Positions 6,914 through 14,936 of a stretch of 42,473 nucleotides of DNA are shown here, one piece after another. The DNA lies in NCBI GenBank assembly GCA_017556805.1, contig JAFYMC010000025.1:1-42473 (forward strand), written 5' to 3'. This stretch comes from Lachnospiraceae bacterium. Lineage in GTDB: Bacteria; Bacillota; Clostridia; Lachnospirales; Lachnospiraceae. The first letter of the stretch is position 1. Each line of letters starts with the position of its first letter. The notes under the pieces are model-generated. The model was not told where the DNA came from. It worked only from the letters and a program-made list of their open reading frames with translations, and searched no databases. The translations under genes were made by a program, and so were the position numbers.

Positions 6914-7146
6914 TACGCTTGCCCTCCGGACATTTCGCCCTTTAACTGCGCCGGTGTCAGGCTCTCTCCGTTCCGTACAATCCCGCGGATATTTTTCTCT
7001 ACCTGCACCCGGGGCAGCATCACCTGATGCTCACAGCCCACGCACTTCATACGAAAATCCATGCCTACCCGCAACAGCTCCCATTCCTTGCTTCCGCACG
7101 GGTGAGGTTTCTTCATCTTTATAATATCTCCGACTAAGAGGTTCAT
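6913..7146 (-). CDS. DUF951 family protein
   Basis: 77 residues. The GDIIKMKKPHPCGSKEWELL stretch and the CVGCEHQVMLPR segment are the signature of DUF951, a small conserved Firmicutes protein with one CxxC and an upstream PCG motif, probably metal- or nucleic-acid-binding; function unknown. Family members end soon after the VEK motif; this one carries about 25 extra residues. First gene of a two-gene unit with DUF6171, with its own promoter at 7212-7240. Confidence 0.88.
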   Translation of the reverse strand: MNLLVGDIIKMKKPHPCGSKEWELLRVGMDFRMKCVGCEHQVMLPRVQVEKNIRGIVRNGESLTPAQLKGEMSGGQA

Positions 7147-7165
7147 ACAAAAATCACGTTCCTTT

Positions 7166-7214
7166 CAAAACAAACTGTGTGCAGGCACCGTTTTACGCTT
7201 TGCCTACACACAGT
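7166..7214 (-). terminator. terminator of the anti-sigma gene, overlapping the DUF951 promoter
   Basis: Thirteen-bp stem (7202-7214 with 7174-7186, one G-U) and a 15-base loop, followed by TTTGTTTTG on the minus strand. The 5' arm overlaps the -10 box of the DUF951 promoter, so only readthrough RNA from upstream can form the whole hairpin. Confidence 0.75.
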
Positions 7215-7240
7215 GTATCATGATTTTTCTTTTGTCGCAA
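7212..7240 (-). promoter_or_regulatory. promoter of the DUF951-DUF6171 unit
   Basis: Minus-strand TTGCGA (7235-7240), 17-bp spacer, TACACT (7212-7217). Confidence 0.65.
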
Positions 7241-7262
7241 GAAGATTCTTTTACATACGCTA

Positions 7263-8177
7263 CTACTCCAGCTCAATCTCGGAGACTGTAAAGTTTCTGT
7301 ACTCTACACTCATATCCCGGTAAGTAGCATTTAAACTACCAAAATCCGTTACCTCAATCAAATACGTTCTCGGTATACCGCCCTGAGCCTCCACCATAAA
7401 TTCCGTCGTACCGTTCTCTTCGTATTCCTTCTTCCAGTCCTCCGGATGGATAACCACATAGGAATCTTCGATCACATCATAAATATCGCCGTCCCCGTCC
7501 GTATCATAGTAATCGATGACCGGAATTGCAAGCACCTTCGTCTTCTTCTCCGACGCCAAATCATCCATAAACCACTGAATTCCCTGCGCACAAGCCCTTT
7601 GAAACGCATTCTCGGTATCGAGCTGCTCCACGCATTGTTCCAGTTCGGATAAGAATTCTTCGTGACCGGACGTCCCTTTCCGAAAACGGTCCGAATAACA
7701 CCTGCTCAGGCATTCGTATAAGCTCCATGCATAGTCCTCTTCCGTATCACATCGTTCAAATGTATTTTGAAATTGATTATACGACGTGGTACCGATTTCA
7801 AAATACCATGCAAAGATCGGTGCATCCGACGTGGAACTGATTTCACATGTCATTTTTCCGTTTTCGTCTTTTCTGATATTTACCTGACTCCAATCATCCT
7901 CCTCTAAGCGCTCTTTCGATACCGATACCATTTCCGCACCGATTACGACAGACTCGCCCAGTCCGAACAGCTTCCGTACCGCGCCATCCGTCGCCGCATC
8001 CACCGCCACGGTACTGCCCGCAAGCACTACAAGGCCGCACAGCACCGCCGCTGCCACCTTCACCGCCTTCGGAAGCATAACGCACTTTCTTTCCTTACTC
8101 TGCTCTACCATCCTCTCCACCAAAGTTGCGTCCGGTCGAACCTCCTGCATCAACTCTTTATAATCCTGTTCTAACAT
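7263..8177 (-). CDS. predicted membrane anti-sigma factor
   Basis: 304 residues from the ATG at 8177, chosen for its AGGAGG site 7 bases upstream; a longer frame reaches 8228 without support. An N-terminal cytosolic part of about 35 residues is followed by one membrane segment (VAAAVLCGLVVLAGSTVAVD) and an extracytoplasmic region rich in acidic and aromatic residues, including a DTDGDGD calcium-loop-like motif near 215. No zinc-binding anti-sigma motif is seen. The position 13 bases after an ECF sigma gene is the main ground for the call. The extracellular domain is not recognised. Confidence 0.65.
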   Translation of the reverse strand: MLEQDYKELMQEVRPDATLVERMVEQSKERKCVMLPKAVKVAAAVLCGLVVLAGSTVAVDAATDGAVRKLFGLGESVVIGAEMVSVSKERLEEDDWSQVNIRKDENGKMTCEISSTSDAPIFAWYFEIGTTSYNQFQNTFERCDTEEDYAWSLYECLSRCYSDRFRKGTSGHEEFLSELEQCVEQLDTENAFQRACAQGIQWFMDDLASEKKTKVLAIPVIDYYDTDGDGDIYDVIEDSYVVIHPEDWKKEYEENGTTEFMVEAQGGIPRTYLIEVTDFGSLNATYRDMSVEYRNFTVSEIELE

Positions 8178-8190
8178 ATCATTACCTCCT

Positions 8191-8730
8191 TTACACACGC
8201 AAAAGCTCCAACGCACCGTCTTCTTCAAACTGCGCCCTTAGCTTTTCTCTGGCTCTTGCTAACTGTACCCGCACCGTAGACTCCTTCCGATGCATCAGCT
8301 TTGCAATCTCCGCTGTCTTTAACTCTTCAAAATAGTATAAGTGCAACAGCAGCCTTGCATCCAATGGAAGCGTCTGCAACGCCCGGTACAACTCCTCCTT
8401 GCTTTCATCCGCAAAGATACGCGCCTCCGGGGTTACGCATATCCCACGGGATCCTTTTTCTTCCGCATCCATGTCGGTCTCGGTCAACCATTCCCCGGGC
8501 ACTTCCTTTTTCTTAAACGTGCCTCCGAGAAATTTCCTGGAACAATTCATCGCCACCTTGATAAACCAAGCCTTGGCATGCTCCTCATCCCGAAACTCCG
8601 GCGTCTTCCTTATATAACGAAGAAACACCTCCTGATAAATATCATCCGCATCCTCCTTTGTCCCGGCCCTGGCAAAGGCAATCCGGTACACCATATCGGA
8701 ATACGCACGTATTCGATTCTCCGGAGTCAT
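8191..8730 (-). CDS. ECF-type RNA polymerase sigma factor
   Basis: 179 residues from the ATG at 8730 (GGAGGAGGG upstream). Sigma region 2 lies at about 8-75 (ADDIYQEVFLRYIR, polymerase-binding and -10 recognition) and region 4 at about 120-165 (LPLDARLLLHLYYFEELKTA, then EIAKLMHRKESTV, the -35 recognition helix-turn-helix). Regions 1 and 3 are absent, as in ECF factors. It forms a pair with the membrane anti-sigma gene that follows, so it is probably released by an envelope signal. A TGAAACA-type motif upstream suggests self-control. Confidence 0.92.
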   Translation of the reverse strand: MTPENRIRAYSDMVYRIAFARAGTKEDADDIYQEVFLRYIRKTPEFRDEEHAKAWFIKVAMNCSRKFLGGTFKKKEVPGEWLTETDMDAEEKGSRGICVTPEARIFADESKEELYRALQTLPLDARLLLHLYYFEELKTAEIAKLMHRKESTVRVQLARAREKLRAQFEEDGALELLRV

Positions 8731-8767
8731 GAACCCTCCTCCTCTCTGCCACCTATATGTTCGCAAA

Positions 8768-8792
8768 CAAAACTCGGATATCCTTGTTTCAC
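8768..8792 (-). promoter_or_regulatory. TGAAACA-type motif before the ECF sigma gene
   Basis: Minus strand reads TGAAACAAGGATATCC then GAGTTTT, about 60 bases before the ATG. It matches the motif upstream of the XRE gene (1481-1504) at 14 of 16 core positions. It may be a promoter read by this sigma factor itself; inference. Confidence 0.45.
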
Positions 8793-8929
8793 CTATAACA
8801 CCCTATAACCGTAAAAATGTTACAAGGAAATAATAAAAACTTTTATCTTCCCTCGGAACTGCTCTCTATAAGCACTCTCATCCGGAAGAAAATTTTACAT
8901 ATAGTAAATGTCGGGAAGCCGTTGGAAAA

Positions 8930-9186
8930 GGCCCCTATCTTGTCACCTTCACAATCTTGTACAAAAGACATCACCTGCTTATATATTCTGTTTTTGCATT
9001 TCCCGAAGGGGCGCGTATTTAGCGCAGTCGAAATCACCTCTTACCGGTTCTAAGTCTCGAAGCCACACCTGAGAGACGTTTAGAACCGGTTAGAGGAAGT
9101 TTGACGGAGCGTTGCGCTCAGCAAAAAAGGAATATATAAGCAGGTGATGTCTTTTTCATATCTGTCTGGTGACAAGATAAGGGGCC
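8930..9186. other. 257-bp nested inverted repeat (rod-like RNA or MITE candidate)
   Basis: Outer arms 8930-8947 and 9168-9186 match over 18 of 19 bases. Middle arms 8967-8988 and 9130-9151 are a perfect 22-bp inverted repeat. Inner arms 9037-9053 and 9080-9096 match at 16 of 17. Short complementary pieces (GCGCA and GTC-AAA) lie between. The whole gene-free region folds as one rod with internal loops. No ORF is supported inside. A 12-base word at 9105-9116 recurs inverted in the element at 12536-12623. Confidence 0.65.
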
Positions 9187-9207
9187 GCACCCTCTGTGCA
9201 CGGCCCC
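9181..9207 (-). terminator. GC-rich terminator-like hairpin after the histidine kinase
   Basis: GGGGCCG and its complement form a stem immediately after the kinase stop, followed on the minus strand by TTATCTTG. It overlaps the end of the large inverted repeat, so its role as a terminator is only likely. Confidence 0.55.
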
Positions 9208-9213
9208 CGACTT

Positions 9214-10701
9214 TTACAGTTCAAAATTTTCTTCCATCTCCGGAAAGGTGAAGGTAATCTCCGTTCCCTTCCCGACCTCGCTCTGAATATCAATGGTTCC
9301 GCCGTGCTTAATCGCAATTTGCTTTGCAATGGCAAGCCCCAGACCGGAGCCTTTCGCATTCTGACGAAGTCTGGATTTGTAAAACTTTTCAAAAATATAT
9401 TTTTGTTCCTCTTCGCTGATACCGATCCCTTCGTCCCGAATGGAAACCGTAATCTGTTCGTCACAGGTAATCCGGATGTGCACTACCGAATCCTCCGGCG
9501 AAAACTTTATGGCATTATCCAAAATCACCAGAAACATCTGACGCAAACGGTCGTAATCGCCTAACATCATAATCACCGGCAACTCCGTATAAAGGTCCGC
9601 CGTAATATTCTTCTCTTTTCCGATGGCCCCGGCACTTTTTCTCAAATCCTCGAAAATCTGCACCAGATTCACCGGTTCCTTCTCTACCGTAAAATCCGGA
9701 TTCTGCATTTTAGAAAGAAGAAGCAGGTCTCCCACCAGACGCTCCATTCCCTGGCACTCTCCCAGCATACGCTCATAGGAATGCTGAATCTTCTCCGGCT
9801 TGGTTACCACGCCGTCCACCAGACTCTCCGTATAGGCACGCATCACCGTAATCGGAGTACGAAGCTCATGGGATACATTCGCAAAGAAATCAAACCGCAT
9901 CTGTTCCAGGTTCTTCCGTTCAATCTCGCTCTCCTGCAGTTTTTCCGACAAAAAGTCCATGGTATAGGCCAGCTCACCGATTTCATCTTTTTGATACACA
10001 TTTGTCGTCACCTCATAATTACCGTCCGCCAGTTCCAGTGCGGTACGTCGGATTTTCAAAATCGGATTCGACAAGGCTCTTGCGTAAATCAAAGCTGTAA
10101 CAAACGCAATCCCCAGCGCAATGCCACCACTGATAAACATCAAACGCCGGCTGCTGTCCACCACATCTTTTCGGCTCTCCGCCTTTACATTCATAATAAT
10201 TCCGCCGGCCACTTCTCCGTTTACCCCCAGCACCGGCATACCGATGGTAATAATATTCATCTCATGGGCTTCGCTGAACCAATTTTTGGAAGACGGAATA
10301 TTATGAAATACGTTATTTAAAATATCCCGATACTCGCTTTGATACGTCCCCTGCTGGGAAAAATACTCTCTGCTGATGGCATACTCGTCCGTCAACGGAA
10401 AGAAAGCTTCATCATTGGAAACCAACCAAATTTCCGTCTGCTCAACCTCCATCAATACCGTCAGATACCGTTTCAATCCCTCTGTATCCCCCTGCAAAAA
10501 GAAGGTGGAACAACTCCTTGCCACACGTTCTGCCTTTGCCTTTGTCTGTTCCCTGTAATCATCCATAATGGTCTGTTCGTACAACCGCATATAAATCAGG
10601 CCCAGCACCACCGCAAACATAATCATAATGACCGCAAACCAAAAGCAGGTCTTTACAAATAACAGCTTATGAAATTTTTTCTTTTCCGCCTGTTTTGCCA
10701 T
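9214..10701 (-). CDS. sensor histidine kinase, HAMP-HisKA-HATPase
   Basis: 495 residues from the ATG at 10701 (GAGGAGG upstream; an ATG 21 bases earlier has no good site). Membrane segments at about 13-38 and 187-208 enclose a 150-residue extracellular sensor. A HAMP linker (about 209-262) leads to the HisKA domain with phospho-acceptor His278 (FFANVSHELRTP), then the HATPase domain with the N box (DNAIKFS), G1 (DEGIGI) and G2 (GSGLGLAI). Lies 34 bases after its response regulator. The family resembles PhoR/VicK-type kinases; the stimulus is unknown. Confidence 0.95.
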   Translation of the reverse strand: MAKQAEKKKFHKLLFVKTCFWFAVIMIMFAVVLGLIYMRLYEQTIMDDYREQTKAKAERVARSCSTFFLQGDTEGLKRYLTVLMEVEQTEIWLVSNDEAFFPLTDEYAISREYFSQQGTYQSEYRDILNNVFHNIPSSKNWFSEAHEMNIITIGMPVLGVNGEVAGGIIMNVKAESRKDVVDSSRRLMFISGGIALGIAFVTALIYARALSNPILKIRRTALELADGNYEVTTNVYQKDEIGELAYTMDFLSEKLQESEIERKNLEQMRFDFFANVSHELRTPITVMRAYTESLVDGVVTKPEKIQHSYERMLGECQGMERLVGDLLLLSKMQNPDFTVEKEPVNLVQIFEDLRKSAGAIGKEKNITADLYTELPVIMMLGDYDRLRQMFLVILDNAIKFSPEDSVVHIRITCDEQITVSIRDEGIGISEEEQKYIFEKFYKSRLRQNAKGSGLGLAIAKQIAIKHGGTIDIQSEVGKGTEITFTFPEMEENFEL

Positions 10702-10735
10702 CCCTGCCTCCTCGCATTCCACTCATTTCCCCGTT

Positions 10736-11443
10736 TTACTTATTATCGGTCAATTCAAACTTATAACCCACACCCCATACGGTCGCAATATCCCAACCCG
10801 TATGCTCCGCCTTGTCCAGTTTTGCACGGAGACGTTTCACATGGGAATCCACCGTCCGGGTGTCTCCCACATAATCATAGCCCCACAGGCTATCCAGCAA
10901 ATTATCTCTGGTAAACACCTTCTTCGGATTGCTGGCGAGGGTCCACATGGTCTCGATTTCCTTCTTGGTCAATGCGATTCTCTGACCGCCGATATGCAGG
11001 GTATATTCCTCCAGATTAATTTCCAGATTCCCTACGGTAAGTACATTCTCGTTCTTCTCGCTGATTTTCTCCCGATCCGCCCGGGACATACGGCGAAGCA
11101 CCGCACGCAGGCGTGCCATCACCTCATTCGGCGAAAACGGCTTTACAATATAATCATCCGCACCGATATCCAGTCCCATCACCCGTTCAAAATCCTCCCC
11201 TCTGGCGGTAATCAAAATCACCGGAGTATCCGAAACCGCACGAATCTTACGGCATACCTCATACCCATCCTCCTTCGGCATCATCACATCCAATAAAACC
11301 GCCGCCGGCTCATGCTGACGAAACAAGCGAAGCGCTTCCTCTCCGTCTGCCGCGATGAGCGGTTCATATCCTTCTTTTCTCACATATGCTTCCAAAACAT
11401 CCGTAATATCTACATTATCATCCGCTATCAAAACGTACTGCAT
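10736..11443 (-). CDS. OmpR/PhoB-family response regulator
   Basis: 235 residues from the third of three consecutive ATG codons (11443), which has the best spacing to AGGAGG; 11446 and 11449 are alternatives. The receiver domain (acidic pair DD at 8-9, phospho-acceptor Asp52 in LLDVMMPKEDG, Lys in IVKPFSPNE) is followed by a winged-helix DNA-binding domain (the TRTVDSHVKRLRAKL recognition region). It is the first gene of the two-component operon and is predicted to be phosphorylated by the following kinase. Confidence 0.95.
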   Translation of the reverse strand: MQYVLIADDNVDITDVLEAYVRKEGYEPLIAADGEEALRLFRQHEPAAVLLDVMMPKEDGYEVCRKIRAVSDTPVILITARGEDFERVMGLDIGADDYIVKPFSPNEVMARLRAVLRRMSRADREKISEKNENVLTVGNLEINLEEYTLHIGGQRIALTKKEIETMWTLASNPKKVFTRDNLLDSLWGYDYVGDTRTVDSHVKRLRAKLDKAEHTGWDIATVWGVGYKFELTDNK

Positions 11444-11509
11444 CATCATTCCTCCTTACGCATTCGGGATGAAAATCCCCTTTATCCTGCGAGTTACCCT
11501 TCTCTTTCT

Positions 11510-11538
11510 ATTATACTTTTTTTCCTTCCTCAACACAA
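11510..11538 (-). promoter_or_regulatory. promoter of the two-component operon
   Basis: Minus-strand TTGTGT (11533-11538), 17-bp spacer rich in A, TATAAT (11510-11515), about 67 bases before the regulator start. Confidence 0.65.
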
Positions 11539-11675
11539 GTCGAATTTTGAGGAATCCCTTGGAAAATCTTATAAATTTCTTAAGAAATGCCATCATTCTG
11601 ACAAAAACAGATGGTAAAATGAAGCACAGGATGTGACGCAAGGATTTCCGTAGTAATCAGTTGGAGGGCAATGCC

Positions 11676-12470
11676 ATGAAACAAAGACGTTTCTCAAAAG
11701 GTATCATTACCCTTGTCTTTTTGCTTTCCGTCAGCCTCTTTACTTTATTCGCAAACGCTTCTACGGCGTATGCGGCAGGTACTCCGAAGCTGAACGTAAA
11801 GACGAAGGCAATTGTAAAAGGTAAGGACTATGCCCTTAAGGTTTATAATTTATCAGAAACACAGACCGTTACGTTTACCGTTAAAGACGAGGACATTGCC
11901 TCTGTTGACGAAACCGGTGTTGTGACGGCTCTTTCTATTGGCACCACGGTTGTTACTGCAGTTATCGAGGATTCCGAATCGGCCGAGCCGGTCGTTCTGG
12001 AGTGTAAGGTTACCGTCGGACCGCCGGCCTTATTCATTCTCTTCTCCCGTCTTGAGAGAGAGATGGTAGTCGGTCAGCGTTCCCTGATGTCCTGGATGAT
12101 TGCTCCGTTAAACACAGTAGAGCTTCCGAAGTTTTCCAGTTCTGCTCCGGAGGTAGCATCTGTCAGTGCCGGTGGTATTGTAACCGCGAAGTCCGCCGGT
12201 ACCGCTTACATATTTGCCCAGCTTGACAACGGTCATTTCGGGGCATGCCGTATTACGGTATCCGAAGCGCTCGAACTCATCGACGAACCGGAAGAAGCAT
12301 CTGTTACCGATGTAGCAGAAGCATCGGAAATCGAAGATGCCACCGAGCCGGTCGAGGTAGAGGAAGAAAAGTCTCCAAGTACCTTTGCGGATTTTCTGAT
12401 TAATTTAAACGCAAACTTTACAAACGGTGATAATACCTCCGAAAATACGGGTGCTGATACAGCACAATAA
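11676..12470 (+). CDS. secreted protein with two BIG2-type Ig-like domains
   Basis: 264 residues from the ATG at 11676 (TTGGAGGG 7 bases upstream). A signal peptide of about 34 residues (core TLVFLLSVSLFTLFANA, then STAYAAG) precedes two bacterial Ig-like (BIG2) domains. The first is at about 37-115 (KDEDIASVDETGVVTALSIG), the second at about 128-200 (SAPEVASVSAGGIVTAKSAG, then TAYIFAQ). The C-terminal 65 residues are acidic and Ser/Thr-rich, with no membrane anchor or LPXTG. Probably secreted or wall-associated. It is divergent from the two-component operon, which could control it (inference). Confidence 0.85.
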   Translation: MKQRRFSKGIITLVFLLSVSLFTLFANASTAYAAGTPKLNVKTKAIVKGKDYALKVYNLSETQTVTFTVKDEDIASVDETGVVTALSIGTTVVTAVIEDSESAEPVVLECKVTVGPPALFILFSRLEREMVVGQRSLMSWMIAPLNTVELPKFSSSAPEVASVSAGGIVTAKSAGTAYIFAQLDNGHFGACRITVSEALELIDEPEEASVTDVAEASEIEDATEPVEVEEEKSPSTFADFLINLNANFTNGDNTSENTGADTAQ

Positions 12471-12485
12471 TCTTTGGCACAAGCT

Positions 12486-12524
12486 AAAGGGCTTCGCAGT
12501 TTATCTGTGAGGCCCTTTCCTTTT
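12486..12524 (+). terminator. intrinsic terminator of the BIG2 gene
   Basis: AAAGGGC (12486-12492) pairs with GCCCTTT (12512-12518), with an inner CAG/CTG stem, followed by CCTTTT. Confidence 0.75.
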
Positions 12525-12535
12525 GTCCCCTTATT

Positions 12536-12623
12536 GTGGGAAGTCGAGCGTATCGAACCCCGTTTTGCAAGTCGCAACGCTCCGGGAAAAGCAAAACAAG
12601 GTTCGATAATCCCGACTTCCCAC
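12536..12623. other. nested inverted repeat between convergent genes
   Basis: Arms GTGGGAAGTCG (12536-12546 with 12613-12623), TCGAACC (12553-12559 with 12600-12606) and GTTTTGC (12562-12568 with 12591-12597) are all perfect, separated by short internal loops. The loop holds CGCAACGCTCCG (12573-12584), which recurs inverted in the 8930-9186 element. It lies between the BIG2 terminator and the end of dapB. Confidence 0.6.
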
Positions 12624-12707
12624 TTTCATGTGCCCAACAAGAAAAGAAGTGGCTCGCATTTTGTACGAATACCACTTCTCTTTACACATCTAAAAGAAAA
12701 TCAAATA

Positions 12708-13463
12708 TTATCCGATTACATCACTCATATTGTACATTCCGGCCGGTTTGCCTGCCAGGAATTTTGCTGCCTGGAGGGCACCGTTTCCGAAGATTGCCTT
12801 GGAGTATGCGGTGTGCTTAATTTCAATGACCTCGTCGGCGCCCGCGAAGATAACTTCATGCTCGCCAACGATGGTTCCGCCACGGACTGCGGAGATGCCG
12901 ATTTCCTTTTTCTCACGCATCTTGCGCTCCTGAGAACGGTCGAATTTATAGGCATACTCGTTGTTTAATACCTCGTTCATGGCATCCGCAATGGCCAGAG
13001 CCGTTCCGGACGGTGCATCTACCTTGCGGTTGTGATGCTTCTCCACGATTTCCATATCAAAGTCTGCTGCCGCAAATACCTGAGCCGCGGCTGCCACCAG
13101 CTTAAGCAAAGTATTCACACCGAGAGACATATTTGCGGAGCGAAGGATCGCTACCTTCTTAGATGTCTCCTGCACCTGTGCAAATTCTTCCTCGGAAAGT
13201 CCCGTGGTACAAAACACCATCGGCATCTTCTTCTCTACGGAAAACGCCAAACGCTCGGAGAGCTTTGCCGGAGAGGAAAAATCGATCACCACATCTGCTT
13301 CTTCCTTCACATCCAAAATGCTCGGATAAACCGGATAATCATAATACTGCTCCGTTACAAAATCCACACCCGCTACAATTTTTGCCTGTGTATCTTCTGC
13401 GGCTAAATCGGAAATCACACGTCCCATCTTTCCGTTGCAACCACACATAATAATGCGTACCAT
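12708..13463 (-). CDS. dapB: 4-hydroxy-tetrahydrodipicolinate reductase
   Basis: 251 residues, the family length. The N-terminal dinucleotide-binding motif (GCNGKMGR at 8-15) and the catalytic segment (EKHHNRKVDAPSGTA, with the H-H-x-x-K-x-D-A-P-S-G-T signature) are intact. DapB uses NAD(P)H to reduce the DapA product in diaminopimelate and lysine synthesis, in the cytosol. The ATG has GGAGG 6 bases upstream. It follows dapA by 92 bases on the same strand and probably shares its riboswitch-controlled transcript. Confidence 0.97.
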   Translation of the reverse strand: MVRIIMCGCNGKMGRVISDLAAEDTQAKIVAGVDFVTEQYYDYPVYPSILDVKEEADVVIDFSSPAKLSERLAFSVEKKMPMVFCTTGLSEEEFAQVQETSKKVAILRSANMSLGVNTLLKLVAAAAQVFAAADFDMEIVEKHHNRKVDAPSGTALAIADAMNEVLNNEYAYKFDRSQERKMREKKEIGISAVRGGTIVGEHEVIFAGADEVIEIKHTAYSKAIFGNGALQAAKFLAGKPAGMYNMSDVIG

Positions 13464-13555
13464 AGCATACCTCCTGCATGTAATATACCGGAAACGCCCG
13501 GCTTGCCGACATTACCGGCCAAACCGGACGTTTTACGTTTTTTCGCTTCTCTTAA

Positions 13556-14443
13556 TTACTGAATGATACCAAGATTCTTCATCACAGCCGCAAGCTTAGC
13601 CTTGTTAGCCTCTTCCATCTCGGTTAACGGCAGACGAAGCGGACCAACCTCCATACCCATCAGGTTCAGGGCAGCCTTTACCGGAATCGGATTTACTTCG
13701 GAGAACAGGTTGTCAACTAACGGCAAGTACTTTAACTGAAGGTCAAGACTTCCCTTTACATCGCCCTCAAAGAACTTTGCACAGATGTCGTGGGTCTCCT
13801 TCGGTACTACGTTAGACAGCACGGAGATAACACCCTTACCGCCCGCGGATAATACCGGAACAATCTGGTCGTCGTTACCGGAATACAAATCAATATCACC
13901 CTGACACAGATACATGGTCTGCATGGTGGTGCTGATATTACCGGTTGCATCCTTAATACCTACAATGTTATCTACATTCTTTACCAACTCCGCCACGGTT
14001 GCCGGCTGAATCGTACATCCCGTACGGCTCGGTACGTTGTAAAGAATCGCCGGAATATTTACTGCCTTTGCAGTCTCCGTAAAATGAGCAATGAGTCCCT
14101 TCTGGGTAGCCTTGTTATAATACGGGGTAACCAGTAACAGTCCGTCTGCTCCGGCCTTCTCTGCTTCCTTGGACAAGTAAATCGCAGTCTCGGTACAGTT
14201 GGAACCGGTACCTGCAATAACCGGAATTCTCTTTGCCACCTTATCCACCGTATAGCGGATACACTCCAAATGCTCCTCATGACTCAATGTGGAAGCCTCA
14301 CCGGTGGTTCCGCAAATAATAATAGAATCCGTACCGCCTGCAATCTGGAACTCCAACAGTTCGCCCAGCTTCTCAAAATTAACCTCTCCGTTTGCCTTCA
14401 TCGGCGTTACAATCGCAACACCTGCACCTGTAAATAATGCCAT
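13556..14443 (-). CDS. dapA: 4-hydroxy-tetrahydrodipicolinate synthase
   Basis: 295 residues from the ATG at 14443 (MALFTGAGVAIVTP; AGGAGG upstream); the frame continues to 14521 but that part is riboswitch leader. The TIM-barrel signatures are present: GTTGEASTLS near 45, YNVPSRTG near 135, and the Schiff-base lysine in GIKDATGN near 162. DapA condenses pyruvate and aspartate semialdehyde, the first committed step to lysine and to diaminopimelate of the cell wall. A lysine riboswitch upstream controls it. Confidence 0.97.
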   Translation of the reverse strand: MALFTGAGVAIVTPMKANGEVNFEKLGELLEFQIAGGTDSIIICGTTGEASTLSHEEHLECIRYTVDKVAKRIPVIAGTGSNCTETAIYLSKEAEKAGADGLLLVTPYYNKATQKGLIAHFTETAKAVNIPAILYNVPSRTGCTIQPATVAELVKNVDNIVGIKDATGNISTTMQTMYLCQGDIDLYSGNDDQIVPVLSAGGKGVISVLSNVVPKETHDICAKFFEGDVKGSLDLQLKYLPLVDNLFSEVNPIPVKAALNLMGMEVGPLRLPLTEMEEANKAKLAAVMKNLGIIQ

Positions 14444-14462
14444 ATCGCACCTCCTAAAAAAT

Positions 14463-14488
14463 GAAAAGAACCCTCTGACGACGGTTCT
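14463..14488 (-). terminator. terminator of the lysine riboswitch expression platform
   Basis: AGAACC (14467-14472) pairs with GGTTCT (14483-14488), followed on the minus strand by TTTTCATTTTTT. It lies between the aptamer and the dapA ribosome-binding site, where lysine binding should favour termination. Confidence 0.65.
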
Positions 14489-14544
14489 CGAAGAATACCT
14501 GATTCGGTAAGTACCCCGCAACCTTCCCGGCGCGGAAATTTCTT

Positions 14545-14710
14545 CGATAGCCCTCCATCAAATGAATGATGACAGTCCCGCGGCTGTTAACCCCGGCCCC
14601 AGCAAGTAACTCTCAGGAAGCTACTTACTTCGGCATCTCATCCTTTCCCCTACGTTCTCTTATGCCCTGACATATCCCGCAGTGTACTGATAATCAATGC
14701 GCCTCTATCA
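14545..14710 (-). ncRNA. lysine riboswitch (L box)
   Basis: The minus-strand leader of dapA carries lysine-aptamer hallmarks in order: GATAGAGGCGCA at the 5' strand of P1, GGGGAAAGGATG, ATGCCGAAGT, GCTGGGG, ACAGCCGCGGGACTGTCATC, and the closing TGGAGGGCTATC. P1 forms between GATAGAGG and the last segment. Lysine binding is known to shut off downstream biosynthetic genes. Confidence 0.92.
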
Positions 14711-14731
14711 CAATACTTATTGTATATCCAT

Positions 14732-14760
14732 AGAATATACTAGAAGGCCTGTCTTGTCAA
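14732..14760 (-). promoter_or_regulatory. promoter of the dapA-dapB leader
   Basis: Minus-strand TTGACA (14755-14760), 17-bp spacer, TATTCT (14732-14737), just before the riboswitch aptamer. Confidence 0.8.
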
Positions 14761-14787
14761 CTGTTTTTTCAAGAAACTTTGAAAATA

Positions 14788-14820
14788 GAAAAAGAAAAGG
14801 TCGCAACAAATGAACCGACC
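14788..14820 (-). terminator. terminator-like hairpin after the small membrane gene
   Basis: GGTCG (14799-14803) pairs with CGACC (14816-14820), followed on the minus strand by TTTTCTTTTTC. It sits about 115 bases after the stop at 14937; I see nothing else in that interval. Confidence 0.55.
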
Positions 14821-14936
14821 CCCAAAAGCCAGACCTAAATTCTAACAATTGGAAGGACACTTCAAACGCCACGGCCTTTTTTACCTACTTTTCATAATCC
14901 TCTAATCGTCCGATACGAGAACTATACTGCTTTGTT

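Noticed and set aside
7894-8085. Glycine-rich 63-codon frame in the anti-sigma gene
   Set aside because: It is a shadow of the real gene in another frame.
9181-9207. GGGGCCG hairpin as part of a separate small RNA
   Set aside because: Its place right after the kinase stop fits a terminator better.
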